From the NCBI GenBank assembly GCA_036351675.1, contig JAZBPO010000060.1, positions 1 through 25,808 on the forward strand: 25,808 nucleotides of DNA, in the 5' to 3' direction. This stretch comes from JAZBPO01 sp036351675 (lineage in GTDB: Bacteria > Pseudomonadota > Gammaproteobacteria > Pseudomonadales > Azotimanducaceae). Below are positions 16,571-23,376 of this stretch, piece after piece. The position numbers were made by a program, and so were the translations under genes. Numbering within the stretch: position 1 is the first letter of the stretch; each line of letters starts with the position of its first letter. The notes below the pieces were generated by a model. That model was given only the letters and a program-made list of their open reading frames with translations, did not search any database and was not told the DNA's origin.

Positions 16571-18286
16571 TCAGGCAGCCTGCGCGGCACCACGCTCGAT
16601 CTGCCGCGTGATCCACCACTGCTGAGCCATGGAGAGCACGTTGTTGACGAGCCAGTAGAGCACCAGGCCGGCCGGGAAGAACAGGAACAGCACCGTGAAC
16701 ATCACGGGCATGATCTTCAGCACCTTCGCCTGCATGGGATCCGGCGGGGGCGGGTTCAGCGTCTGCTGGAAGAACATGCTCGCGCCCATGAGCAGCGGCA
16801 GCACGAAGAAGGGATCGAGATCGGCCAGATCGTCGATCCAGAGCATGAAGGGTGCCTGACGGAGCTCTACGGCCTCGTAGAGCACCCAGTAGAGCGCGAG
16901 GAACACGGGCATCTGCAACAGCAGAGGAAAGCAGCCCCCGAGCGGGTTGATGCGCTCCTTGCGGTAGAGCTCCATCATCTCCTGGGAGAGCTTCTGCCGA
17001 TCATCGCCATAGCGTTCCTGGAGCCGCTTCATCTCCGGCGCGACCTTGCGCATGTTCGCCATGGAGCGGTAGCTGGCCGCAGACAGGGGATAGAGCACGA
17101 GCTTCACCACCAGTGTCAGCAGGATGATCGCGACGCCCCAGTTGCCGACCAGTCCCTGGATCAGGTCGAGCAACGAGAAGAGGGGCGCGGCGATCCACCA
17201 GAGCATGCCGTAGTCGACGGTGAGGTTCAGATAGGGCGCGAGGCCGGCGAGCGTGTCCTGGATCTTGGGTCCCGCATAGAAGGTGGCGCCCACGGTGCCC
17301 GACTCGCCGGGTCCGATCCGCGTCGCCGGACCGACGTAGCCGACGACCATGGCGCCGTCAGCGGCGAGGCGACCCTGGTAGACGTTCTGGCCTTCGGTGC
17401 CCGGGATCCATGCACCGAGGAAGTAGTGCTGCAGCATGGCGACCCAGCCCCCGTCGGTCCGGAGTTCGAAGGGGCCGTCCTCGAGATCGTCGGCGTCGAT
17501 CTTCTCGTATCGATCGTCCTCGGAGGTGAAGGCCGCGCCGACGTAGGGTTGCGGGCCCATGCCCGGAGATTCGGAGCCCGGTGGATCGCCGGGGCTGCGC
17601 TTGATCTGCGCATAGGGATTGATCGTGAGCGTCTCGCCGCTGGCGTTGTCCACGATGTAGCGGACGTCGACGTGATAGGCGTCGCGAGTGAAGGAGAAGC
17701 GCTTGGTCCAGCTGATGCCGCGGTCGTCGACATAGGACAGCGGGACCTCGAGAAGATCTTGGCCGGCGCCGAGTTCGTAGAGGTCACGGTCAGTGCTGAA
17801 GAGGGGACGACCCGGGGTGGTGCGATCCACGCCGTCCGGGCCCGTGAGTCCGCTCTGAGCGAGATAGGTGAAGGACGGGCTGCGATCGAGCAGCGTGAAT
17901 GGTACGTCCGGTCGCTCGAGGCTCACGGGATAGCCGGGGAGCGTGACCTTGACGATGTCACCGCCCCGCAGATCGATCCAGACATTGAGCGTGTCGGTGC
18001 GAACGCGCACGAGACCGGCGACCTGCGCTCGTTCCGACGTGACGTCCTCGTCGTCCGGAGTCGGCGTCGCCGTCGGTACGTCTGCATCGGGCACGGCCGA
18101 TGCCGTGGGCTGAGCGTCGGGTGCCCGCGCAGTGGCCGCTTCGAAGAAGGGATCGGCATCGGCAGCCGTCGCGTTCGCGGTCGCCGGCGTGCCGCCGTAG
18201 TCGTCGTTCCAGGCCAGGACCAGCAGATAACCGACGATCAGGAGGCCGCCGAGCAGGGCATAACGGGTCAGCTCGGTGGGATTCAT
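16571..18286 (-). CDS. yidC: Membrane protein insertase YidC
   Basis: YidC inserts and folds inner-membrane proteins, alone (for example the ATP synthase c subunit) or with SecYEG. The 571-residue protein has an N-terminal membrane anchor (about 8-26) and an A/T/P-rich linker. A large periplasmic beta domain follows (about 90-350), then the conserved five-helix core with NPLGGCFPLLLQMPVFLALY (447-466), VELRQAPFMLWIDDL and the FPAGLVLYW helix. The groove residue equivalent to the E. coli arginine is Lys395 (TLVVKLVLYP); a positive charge is kept. The ATG overlaps the yidD stop as ATGA, and GGAG precedes it by eight bases. Confidence 0.97.
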   Translation of the reverse strand: MNPTELTRYALLGGLLIVGYLLVLAWNDDYGGTPATANATAADADPFFEAATARAPDAQPTASAVPDADVPTATPTPDDEDVTSERAQVAGLVRVRTDTLNVWIDLRGGDIVKVTLPGYPVSLERPDVPFTLLDRSPSFTYLAQSGLTGPDGVDRTTPGRPLFSTDRDLYELGAGQDLLEVPLSYVDDRGISWTKRFSFTRDAYHVDVRYIVDNASGETLTINPYAQIKRSPGDPPGSESPGMGPQPYVGAAFTSEDDRYEKIDADDLEDGPFELRTDGGWVAMLQHYFLGAWIPGTEGQNVYQGRLAADGAMVVGYVGPATRIGPGESGTVGATFYAGPKIQDTLAGLAPYLNLTVDYGMLWWIAAPLFSLLDLIQGLVGNWGVAIILLTLVVKLVLYPLSAASYRSMANMRKVAPEMKRLQERYGDDRQKLSQEMMELYRKERINPLGGCFPLLLQMPVFLALYWVLYEAVELRQAPFMLWIDDLADLDPFFVLPLLMGASMFFQQTLNPPPPDPMQAKVLKIMPVMFTVLFLFFPAGLVLYWLVNNVLSMAQQWWITRQIERGAAQAA

Positions 18287-18516
18287 TGCCGAGACTCCGG
18301 ACAAGGGGGTACGGGATCCGCGCCACCCGGATGAAAGGGATGGCAGCGGCAGATGCGACGCATCGCCAGCAGGCTGCCGCGCAGCGCACCATGGTGCTCG
18401 ATGGCCTCGAGGGCGTAGGCGCTGCAGGTGGGATGGAAGCGGCAGTGCGGGCCGAGGAGCGGAGAGATGGCGAAGCTGTAGGCGCGGATCATCGCGACGA
18501 GAAGGGCTTTCAGCAC
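18283..18516 (-). CDS. yidD: Membrane protein insertion efficiency factor YidD
   Basis: YidD is a small membrane-associated protein that aids YidC-dependent insertion. The 77-residue sequence has the conserved block YSFAISPLLGPHCRFHPTCS (13-32) followed by YALEAIEHHGALRGSLLAMRRICRCHPF, including all the usual cysteines, and ends HPGGADPVP before a short tail. It starts at GTG 18516, inside the last codons of rnpA (seven-base overlap), and overlaps yidC by four bases. The three are evidently translated in series. Confidence 0.95.
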   Translation of the reverse strand: MLKALLVAMIRAYSFAISPLLGPHCRFHPTCSAYALEAIEHHGALRGSLLAMRRICRCHPFHPGGADPVPPCPESRQ

Positions 18517-18884
18517 GTCGACTGCTCCGACGCCTTCTCCGCGAGCCGCTGGAACAGCCAGTTCGCCGCGTCGTGCAGCGCAGCACGGTCGACATCGCCA
18601 GCCCCCTGACGCGCGAGGACGACTACGTCCAGGCCGGCCAGCGATGTGCGCCGGAAGTGTTCGCGCAGGATACGGCGGAGACGGTTGCGATCGACGGCAC
18701 GCCGGGCATGGCGCTTGCCGACCACCATGCCGAGTCGTGCGGGACCGGCGTCCCGCTTGCGCGCGAGGAGGCTGAAGGGGTGGCGGCGCTGGCGTATGTC
18801 GGGAGCGGAGAACACGCGATCGAACGCGGCCTTGTCGGGGAGCCTGCGTTCGGGCCCGAGGGATGTCGGACCCGGAGTGGTCAC
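18510..18884 (-). CDS. rnpA: Ribonuclease P protein component
   Basis: RnpA is the protein subunit that assists the RNase P RNA in 5' maturation of tRNAs. The 124-residue protein shows the family order: LPDKAAFDRVFS near the N-terminus, then LGMVVGKRHARRAVDRNRLR (73-92), which leads into RILREHFRR with the RNR signature, and LDVVVLARQGAGD. It starts at GTG 18884, 16 bases after the rpmH stop. The longer open frame upstream overlaps rpmH and is not likely. The ribosome-binding site is weak, so expression may depend on coupling to rpmH. Confidence 0.95.
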   Translation of the reverse strand: MTTPGPTSLGPERRLPDKAAFDRVFSAPDIRQRRHPFSLLARKRDAGPARLGMVVGKRHARRAVDRNRLRRILREHFRRTSLAGLDVVVLARQGAGDVDRAALHDAANWLFQRLAEKASEQSTC

Positions 18885-18900
18885 AGCGTGTCGCTCGATC

Positions 18901-19035
18901 TCAGGCGGAAAGGACCTTGCGTCCCCGTGCACGGCGCCGTGCCAGCACCTTGCGACCATTTCGCGTCGCCATGCGAGCCCGAAAACCATGGGTACGCTTC
19001 CGCTTCAGGACACTGGGTTGAAAGGTGCGCTTCAT
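18901..19035 (-). CDS. rpmH: 50S ribosomal protein L34
   Basis: This very short gene encodes the 44-residue L34 protein: MKRTFQPSVLKRKRTHGFRA, then RMATRNGRKVLARRRARGRK and a VLSA end. This is the canonical L34 sequence of gammaproteobacteria with no deviation of note. It is the first gene of the rpmH-rnpA-yidD-yidC-mnmE run and is preceded by a strong promoter. Its ribosome-binding site is only a weak AGAG. Confidence 0.98.
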   Translation of the reverse strand: MKRTFQPSVLKRKRTHGFRARMATRNGRKVLARRRARGRKVLSA

Positions 19036-19094
19036 CGTTCGCTCTACCGACGGGACCAGCCACTGGACGCAGGGCAGTCCGAAAAGGAGGCGCG

Positions 19095-19123
19095 ATTCTA
19101 AGGACGTGTCCGAAGGGAGTCAA
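19095..19123 (-). promoter_or_regulatory. Strong sigma-70 promoter of the rpmH operon
   Basis: On the minus strand TTGACT (19118-19123) is separated by exactly 17 bases from TAGAAT (19095-19100). Each hexamer matches its consensus at five of six positions. Transcription would start near 19088, giving a leader of about 50 bases before the rpmH ATG. This is the best promoter in the window. Confidence 0.8.
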
Positions 19124-19206
19124 ACTGGTGCTCCGGGTAGTGGAACATCATTTTCGGAAGTTCAGGGAGTTGATGGTTGCTAGTGGTTGTTTGTGCGCTT
19201 CCGATC

Positions 19207-19215
19207 TGTGGAGAA
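19207..19215 (-). promoter_or_regulatory. DnaA box, one mismatch
   Basis: The minus strand reads TTCTCCACA, one change from the consensus TTATNCACA. It is at the edge of the AT-richer stretch. Confidence 0.55.
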
Positions 19216-19313
19216 GTGACTCAGGTATCTGAATCCTATGCCATTCTTCAGAGGGACAAGTTCTGGAAGAGGCGTTGGCGACTACGGAGGAAGTCGTGGA
19301 CGGCGGTGCGAAT

Positions 19314-19332
19314 TCGTCCACATAGATCCACA
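19314..19332 (+). promoter_or_regulatory. Pair of weak DnaA boxes
   Basis: TCGTCCACA (19314-19322) and AGATCCACA (19324-19332) each keep the TCCACA half but differ from consensus at two positions. Their tandem placement next to a perfect box suggests low-affinity sites. Confidence 0.35.
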
Positions 19333-19351
19333 GCGATCGCCTCGCCGAAAG

Positions 19352-19360
19352 TTATCCACA
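19352..19360 (+). promoter_or_regulatory. Perfect DnaA box
   Basis: TTATCCACA is an exact match to the high-affinity DnaA box. Confidence 0.85.
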
Positions 19361-19385
19361 GGCCATCCCCAGCCGGGTCCCCAGC

Positions 19386-19394
19386 TTGTGCACA
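19386..19394 (+). promoter_or_regulatory. DnaA box, one mismatch
   Basis: TTGTGCACA differs from TTATNCACA at one position. It lies 25 bases after the perfect box in the same orientation. Confidence 0.55.
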
Positions 19395-19626
19395 GCCGCG
19401 TTCGAGTCGACGGACGGTCGTATCCCTGTCATGCATGCCAAGTGTCCGTGCTGGCTGGGAAATTCGGTTCGACCCGGGCCTGGACCGGGCGATGACTTCG
19501 TGGCGGCGCCGCGAGTGCTTTGAGTAGACTGCTCGTCCGGGTTCGAGACGTGCTGCGTAAGCGCGATCACTGGGGGCCCGGGTCCTCGATAACACGTTCG
19601 ACGACCTCGCGGGGGGCCTCAGCGAA

Positions 19627-20976
19627 GTGGAACCGGCTGTCTGGCAGAAATGTCTCGATCATCTGCAGGGTGAACTCACCGACCAGCAATTCAGTACCTG
19701 GATCCGTCCGCTCCAGGCGTCGGGTGACGCGGGCTCGCTCAAGCTGCTCGCACCGAACGTCTACGTGCGCGATCAGGTCCGGGGGCTCTTCCTCGACCGG
19801 ATCACGGAGCTCGTCGAGCATCTCGATCCGAACGACGGGTCCGCGCGCGTGGAGCTGGGCGTCGGCTCCTCCGGCCCGACCGTGAAGCCGCTGGCGACGT
19901 CCGAGGCAGCGGCTGCGCCCGCGCCCGCTGACGTCGCCAGCGGCTATCGCGCGGGCCACAATCTCCTCAATCCGAATTTCACCTTCACCAGTTTCGTGGA
20001 GGGAAAGTCGAACGAGATGGCGAAAGCGGCCGCCCTTCGGGTCGCCGAGAATGCCGGCGCCTCCTACAACCCGTTGTTGCTCTACGGTGGCGTGGGTCTC
20101 GGCAAGACGCACCTGATGCAGGCGGTGGGCAATTACCTGCTGGCCCAGAAGCCCGGCGCGACGGTGGTGTATCTGCATTCGCAGCGGTTCGTGCAGGACA
20201 TGGTCAAGGCCCTGCAACAGGGGACCATGGCCGAGTTCATGGGCTACTACCGCTCCGTGGATGCGTTGCTGATCGACGACATCCAGTTCTTCGCCAACAA
20301 GCTCCGATCACAGGAAGAGTTCTTCCACGTCTTCAATGCCCTGCTCGAGCGGGGACATCAGATGGTGCTGACCTGTGATCGCTATCCGAAGGAGATCGAG
20401 GGCCTCGAGGAGCGGCTCAAGAGCCGCTTCGTCTGGGGACTGACCGTGGCCGTCGAGCCACCCGAGCTCGAGCACCGCGTCGCCATCCTGATGAAGAAGG
20501 CGGAGGTCGAAGGCGTGGATCTACCGCACGAGGTCGCCTTCTTCATCGCCGAGCGCATCCGCTCCAACGTTCGAGAGTTGGAGGGGGCCCTGAAGCGAGC
20601 GGTAGCAAATGCTCACTTCACTGGAAAGCCCCTGTCGATCGAACAAGTGAAGTCGGCACTTCGGGATCTGCTGGCGATCGCGGACCGCCAGGTCAGTATC
20701 GACACGATCCAGCGCACGGTGGCCGATCACTACAAGATCAAGATCGCGGATCTTCATTCGAAGAAGCGGACGCGATCCGTCGCGCGGCCGCGCCAGGTCG
20801 CCATGGCACTGTCGAAGGAGCTGACGAGCCATTCGCTACCCGAGATCGGCGATGCCTTCGGTGGCAAGGACCACACCACCGTCATGCATGCCTGCAAGCG
20901 GATCGCCGAGTTGCGAGAAAGCAGTCCCGATATCGCCGAGGACTACCGGATCCTCGTACGCGTTCTCACGGCCTGA
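19627..20976 (+). CDS. dnaA: Chromosomal replication initiator DnaA
   Basis: DnaA-ATP binds the boxes in oriC, opens the duplex and loads the helicase. The 449-residue protein has domain I (WQKCLDHLQGELTDQQFSTW, 6-25) and a short alanine-rich domain II (about 85-110). The AAA+ domain starts at NPNFTFTSFVEGKSNEMAKA, with Walker A GGVGLGKT (154-161) and Walker B LLIDDIQF (214-221). Domain IV contains the DnaA signature GGKDHTTVMHACKRI near the C-terminus. It starts at GTG 19627, where the sequence aligns with the E. coli N-terminus; the ribosome-binding site is poor, which may keep expression low. It heads the dnaA-dnaN-recF-gyrB run. Confidence 0.98.
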   Translation: MEPAVWQKCLDHLQGELTDQQFSTWIRPLQASGDAGSLKLLAPNVYVRDQVRGLFLDRITELVEHLDPNDGSARVELGVGSSGPTVKPLATSEAAAAPAPADVASGYRAGHNLLNPNFTFTSFVEGKSNEMAKAAALRVAENAGASYNPLLLYGGVGLGKTHLMQAVGNYLLAQKPGATVVYLHSQRFVQDMVKALQQGTMAEFMGYYRSVDALLIDDIQFFANKLRSQEEFFHVFNALLERGHQMVLTCDRYPKEIEGLEERLKSRFVWGLTVAVEPPELEHRVAILMKKAEVEGVDLPHEVAFFIAERIRSNVRELEGALKRAVANAHFTGKPLSIEQVKSALRDLLAIADRQVSIDTIQRTVADHYKIKIADLHSKKRTRSVARPRQVAMALSKELTSHSLPEIGDAFGGKDHTTVMHACKRIAELRESSPDIAEDYRILVRVLTA

Positions 20977-21103
20977 ATTCGTTGCATACTAGGCGCGACC
21001 CTGGCTGCGGTGCCGAATCGGGGCCCAGTCGCGGTCGGCGCTCGAATCCGGCCGTCACCCCGCCGCTTCAGCGGTGTCATCCAGGACACGAGAGAGACCT
21101 CGC

Positions 21104-22207
21104 ATGAAGTTCGCCGTATCCCGTGAAGCGCTGCTGCGCCCGCTGCAGCTCGTCTCTGGTGTGGTCGAGCGTCGGCAGACCCTGCCGGTGCTCTCGAACC
21201 TGCTGCTCTCGGTCGAGGGGGACACCCTGTCCATGACCGGCACGGACCTGGAGGTCCAGCTCGTCGCACGCGTCCAGCTTCCGAGCGCGGCGTCCTCGGA
21301 TGGTGAGATCACCGTTCCGGCCCGCAAGCTCATGGACATCTGGCGGGCGCTACCGGATGGTGCCGACGTCGAGTTCGCGGTCGACGAATCGCGTGCGGTG
21401 TTGCGTTCCGGACGCAGCCGCTTCCAGCTCGCGACGCTGCCGGCGTCGGAGTTTCCGTCGATCGACGAGGGTGCTTCGGAACTGGAGCTCGTGCTCGCGC
21501 AGGAACAGTTGCGTCACCTCATCGATCGCACCGCGTTCTCCATGGCGCAGCAGGACGTACGCTACTTCCTCAACGGCATGCTGCTCGAAGTCGAGGCGGG
21601 GCACGTGCGCACCGTCGCCACCGATGGCCACCGTCTCGCCATGTGTACGCTCTCTCCGGGTACGGGAGAAGGCAGGCAGCAGGTGATCGTGCCGCGCAAG
21701 GGGGTGCTCGAGCTCGCGCGCGTGCTGTCAGAGGGAGACGACACGGTTTCGCTGGTGCTGGGCAGCAACCATCTTCGCGCGGACGTCGGTCCCTATTCCT
21801 TCGTCACCAAGCTCGTGGACGGCAAGTTCCCCGACTACGAACGCGTAGTGCCCAAGGGCGGTACCCGCGAGGTGATCGGCGATCGACAGTTGCTGCGGGA
21901 AGCGTTCCAGCGCACCGCGATCCTCTCCAACGAGAAGTACCGAGGCGTGCGGATCTCGCTCGCACCCGAGTCACTCACGGTGCAGGCGAACAATCCCGAG
22001 CAGGAGGAGGCCGAGGAATCCGTCCCGGTCCAGTTCGATTCCGAACCGCTCGAGATAGGTTTCAATGTCAGCTACCTCCTCGACGTGCTCGGCGTCATCG
22101 AAACCGACCAGGTCCGGATCACGGTTTCCGATGCGAACAGCAGTGCGCTGCTCGAGGAGCCCGATGGTGGGGATGCGCTCTACGTCGTGATGCCCATGCG
22201 GCTCTGA
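21104..22207 (+). CDS. dnaN: DNA polymerase III beta subunit (sliding clamp)
   Basis: DnaN forms the ring dimer that tethers polymerase III and other enzymes to DNA. The 367-residue protein begins MKFAVSREALLRPLQLVSGV and contains ERRQTLPVLSNLLLSVEG, VATDGHRLA (about 173-181), DGKFPDYERVVP and the terminal VMPMRL. This end forms part of the hydrophobic groove that binds clamp partners. Length matches E. coli. The ATG at 21104 has a purine-rich AGAGAG seven bases upstream and is preferred to an in-frame start ten codons earlier. It follows dnaA by 127 bases. Confidence 0.98.
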   Translation: MKFAVSREALLRPLQLVSGVVERRQTLPVLSNLLLSVEGDTLSMTGTDLEVQLVARVQLPSAASSDGEITVPARKLMDIWRALPDGADVEFAVDESRAVLRSGRSRFQLATLPASEFPSIDEGASELELVLAQEQLRHLIDRTAFSMAQQDVRYFLNGMLLEVEAGHVRTVATDGHRLAMCTLSPGTGEGRQQVIVPRKGVLELARVLSEGDDTVSLVLGSNHLRADVGPYSFVTKLVDGKFPDYERVVPKGGTREVIGDRQLLREAFQRTAILSNEKYRGVRISLAPESLTVQANNPEQEEAEESVPVQFDSEPLEIGFNVSYLLDVLGVIETDQVRITVSDANSSALLEEPDGGDALYVVMPMRL

Positions 22208-22211
22208 TTCC

Positions 22212-22226
22212 CGGGGCGTGGCCCCG
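22212..22226 (+). other. Short GC hairpin between dnaN and recF
   Basis: A six-pair stem (CGGGGC/GCCCCG) with a three-base loop starts four bases after the dnaN stop and 15 bases before the recF start. No T-run follows. It could damp recF translation or stabilise dnaN mRNA, or be chance in GC-rich DNA. Confidence 0.3.
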
Positions 22227-22240
22227 CGTGCGGCTGCTTC

Positions 22241-23329
22241 GTGTATCTGAGCCGACTCGACACTCATCATTTCCGCAACCTGGAGACGGCCCGCCTCGAG
22301 CCGGGGTCCGGCGTCGTTCTGGTCACCGGGGCCAACGGCAGCGGCAAGACGTCGCTTCTGGAGGCCGTCTGGATGCTCGGTACCGGTCGGTCCTTCCGCA
22401 GCAATCGCACCAGCCCGGTGATACGATATGGGGCTGCCTCGCTGACGCTGTTCGGTGAACTCAGCTCCGATTCGGGTGGGACCACGGCGCTCGGTGTCAG
22501 GCGTGCGCGGTCCGGTGCGACGGAGATCAAGGTCGCCGGAGAGCGCGTACGCACTGCTTCGGAACTGGCAGTTCGGATGCCCGTGCAGCTGATCGATCCC
22601 GGCTCCGTGGAGTTGGTGACGGGAGGGCCTGCCGCGCGGAGGCGCTTCCTGGACTGGGGGACGTTCCACGTGGAACCTTCCTTCCTGGCAGCGTGGCGAT
22701 CCTTCCGGCGCAGCCTCGATCAGCGTAACGCCCTCCTGCGTAGCGGGGTGACGTCGGAACGGGAGTTCGAACTCTGGGAACGTCAGCTCGTGGAAGCGGC
22801 TGAGCGCATCGATGCCGCTCGCATCCGCTACCTGAGTGCCTTGCAGCCCGAGCTGTCGCGAGCGCTGACGGAGCTAGGCGGTCATGGCGAGGTCGCGATG
22901 CACTACGTACGCGGCTGGGACGCAGAGGAGGACTATGGCTCCGTGCTGCGTGGCAACCGGCGGAGTGACCACGATGCGGGTTACACGCGGGCGGGTCCTC
23001 AGCGTGCGGATCTCCGTCTCGTGGCTGCAGGCCGGCGGGCGGCTGATGTGCTGTCGCGAGGTCAGCAGAAGATACTGGCCTGTGGAATGCTCATCGCCCA
23101 GGCCCGGCAGCTCGAGGCTGCGACGGAGAAGACAGGCATCTATCTGGTCGACGATCTGCCTGCCGAACTGGATGCCGAACACAGGAGACGGCTGGGCCTT
23201 GCCCTGGCCGCCATGCGCGGGCAGGTCTGGATCACGTCGGTTCAGGCGGACCTCGCCGAAGAGGGCCTGGGTGAAGCCAGGCAACTGACCATGTTCCACG
23301 TGGAACATGGCCGCGTGAGGCTCGACTGA
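22241..23329 (+). CDS. recF: DNA replication/repair protein RecF
   Basis: RecF is an SMC/ABC-like ATPase that, with RecO and RecR, loads RecA at gaps and stalled forks. The 362-residue protein begins YLSRLDTHHFRNLE and has Walker A GANGSGKTS (30-38). It continues with LGTGRSFRSNR, the ABC-type signature LSRGQQKIL and Walker B IYLVDDLPAELD near the C-terminus. It starts at GTG 22241, 33 bases after dnaN, with no strong ribosome-binding site, in keeping with low RecF levels. Two parS palindromes are embedded in its coding sequence, encoding FHVE at about residues 142-145 and again near the C-terminus. Confidence 0.97.
   Translation: MYLSRLDTHHFRNLETARLEPGSGVVLVTGANGSGKTSLLEAVWMLGTGRSFRSNRTSPVIRYGAASLTLFGELSSDSGGTTALGVRRARSGATEIKVAGERVRTASELAVRMPVQLIDPGSVELVTGGPAARRRFLDWGTFHVEPSFLAAWRSFRRSLDQRNALLRSGVTSEREFELWERQLVEAAERIDAARIRYLSALQPELSRALTELGGHGEVAMHYVRGWDAEEDYGSVLRGNRRSDHDAGYTRAGPQRADLRLVAAGRRAADVLSRGQQKILACGMLIAQARQLEAATEKTGIYLVDDLPAELDAEHRRRLGLALAAMRGQVWITSVQADLAEEGLGEARQLTMFHVEHGRVRLD
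22663..22676. promoter_or_regulatory. parS: parS site 1, inside recF
   Basis: GTTCCACGTGGAAC is a perfect 14-base palindrome identical to the core ParB-binding site of Pseudomonas-type chromosomes. It encodes part of the TFHVEP segment of RecF, a region that is partly conserved in the protein, so coding constraint may help fix it. The exact symmetry and a second copy argue for function. Confidence 0.85.
23289..23310. promoter_or_regulatory. parS: parS site 2, at the 3' end of recF
   Basis: The core TGTTCCACGTGGAACA (23292-23307) is an exact parS, extended to a perfect 22-base palindrome by flanking CCA/TGG. It encodes MFHVEHG near the RecF C-terminus, a variable part of the protein, so protein conservation does not explain it. 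It lies about 3.9 kb from the perfect DnaA box. Confidence 0.93.
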
Positions 23330-23376
23330 GGGTCCTGCGACCCTCCGTCATGAGCCTGCGCGATCGCGGAGAAAGG

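Larger units (their letters stand above)
19130..19400. other. Putative chromosomal replication origin (oriC)
   Basis: The segment lies between rpmH and dnaA, the standard position in Pseudomonas-like genomes. It has one perfect DnaA box, two boxes with one mismatch and two weaker ones within about 190 bases. It is flanked on the rpmH side by a stretch noticeably richer in A and T than the surroundings, a candidate unwinding element. The exact limits cannot be set by eye. Confidence 0.7.
19036..19626. other. Gene-free region between rpmH and dnaA holding the putative oriC
   Basis: These 591 bases hold no convincing gene; the open frames crossing it are noise. They contain the rpmH promoter (19095-19123), a relatively AT-rich stretch (about 19130-19260) and the DnaA-box cluster (19207-19394). 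From 19400 to 19626 I saw no clear promoter or box, although the dnaA promoter should lie there. Confidence 0.7.

Noticed and set aside
16265..18334. Long plus-strand open frame (689 codons) opposite yidC and mnmE
   Set aside because: It is antisense to two certain genes and its translation is low-complexity E/H/R/G sequence with no recognisable motif.
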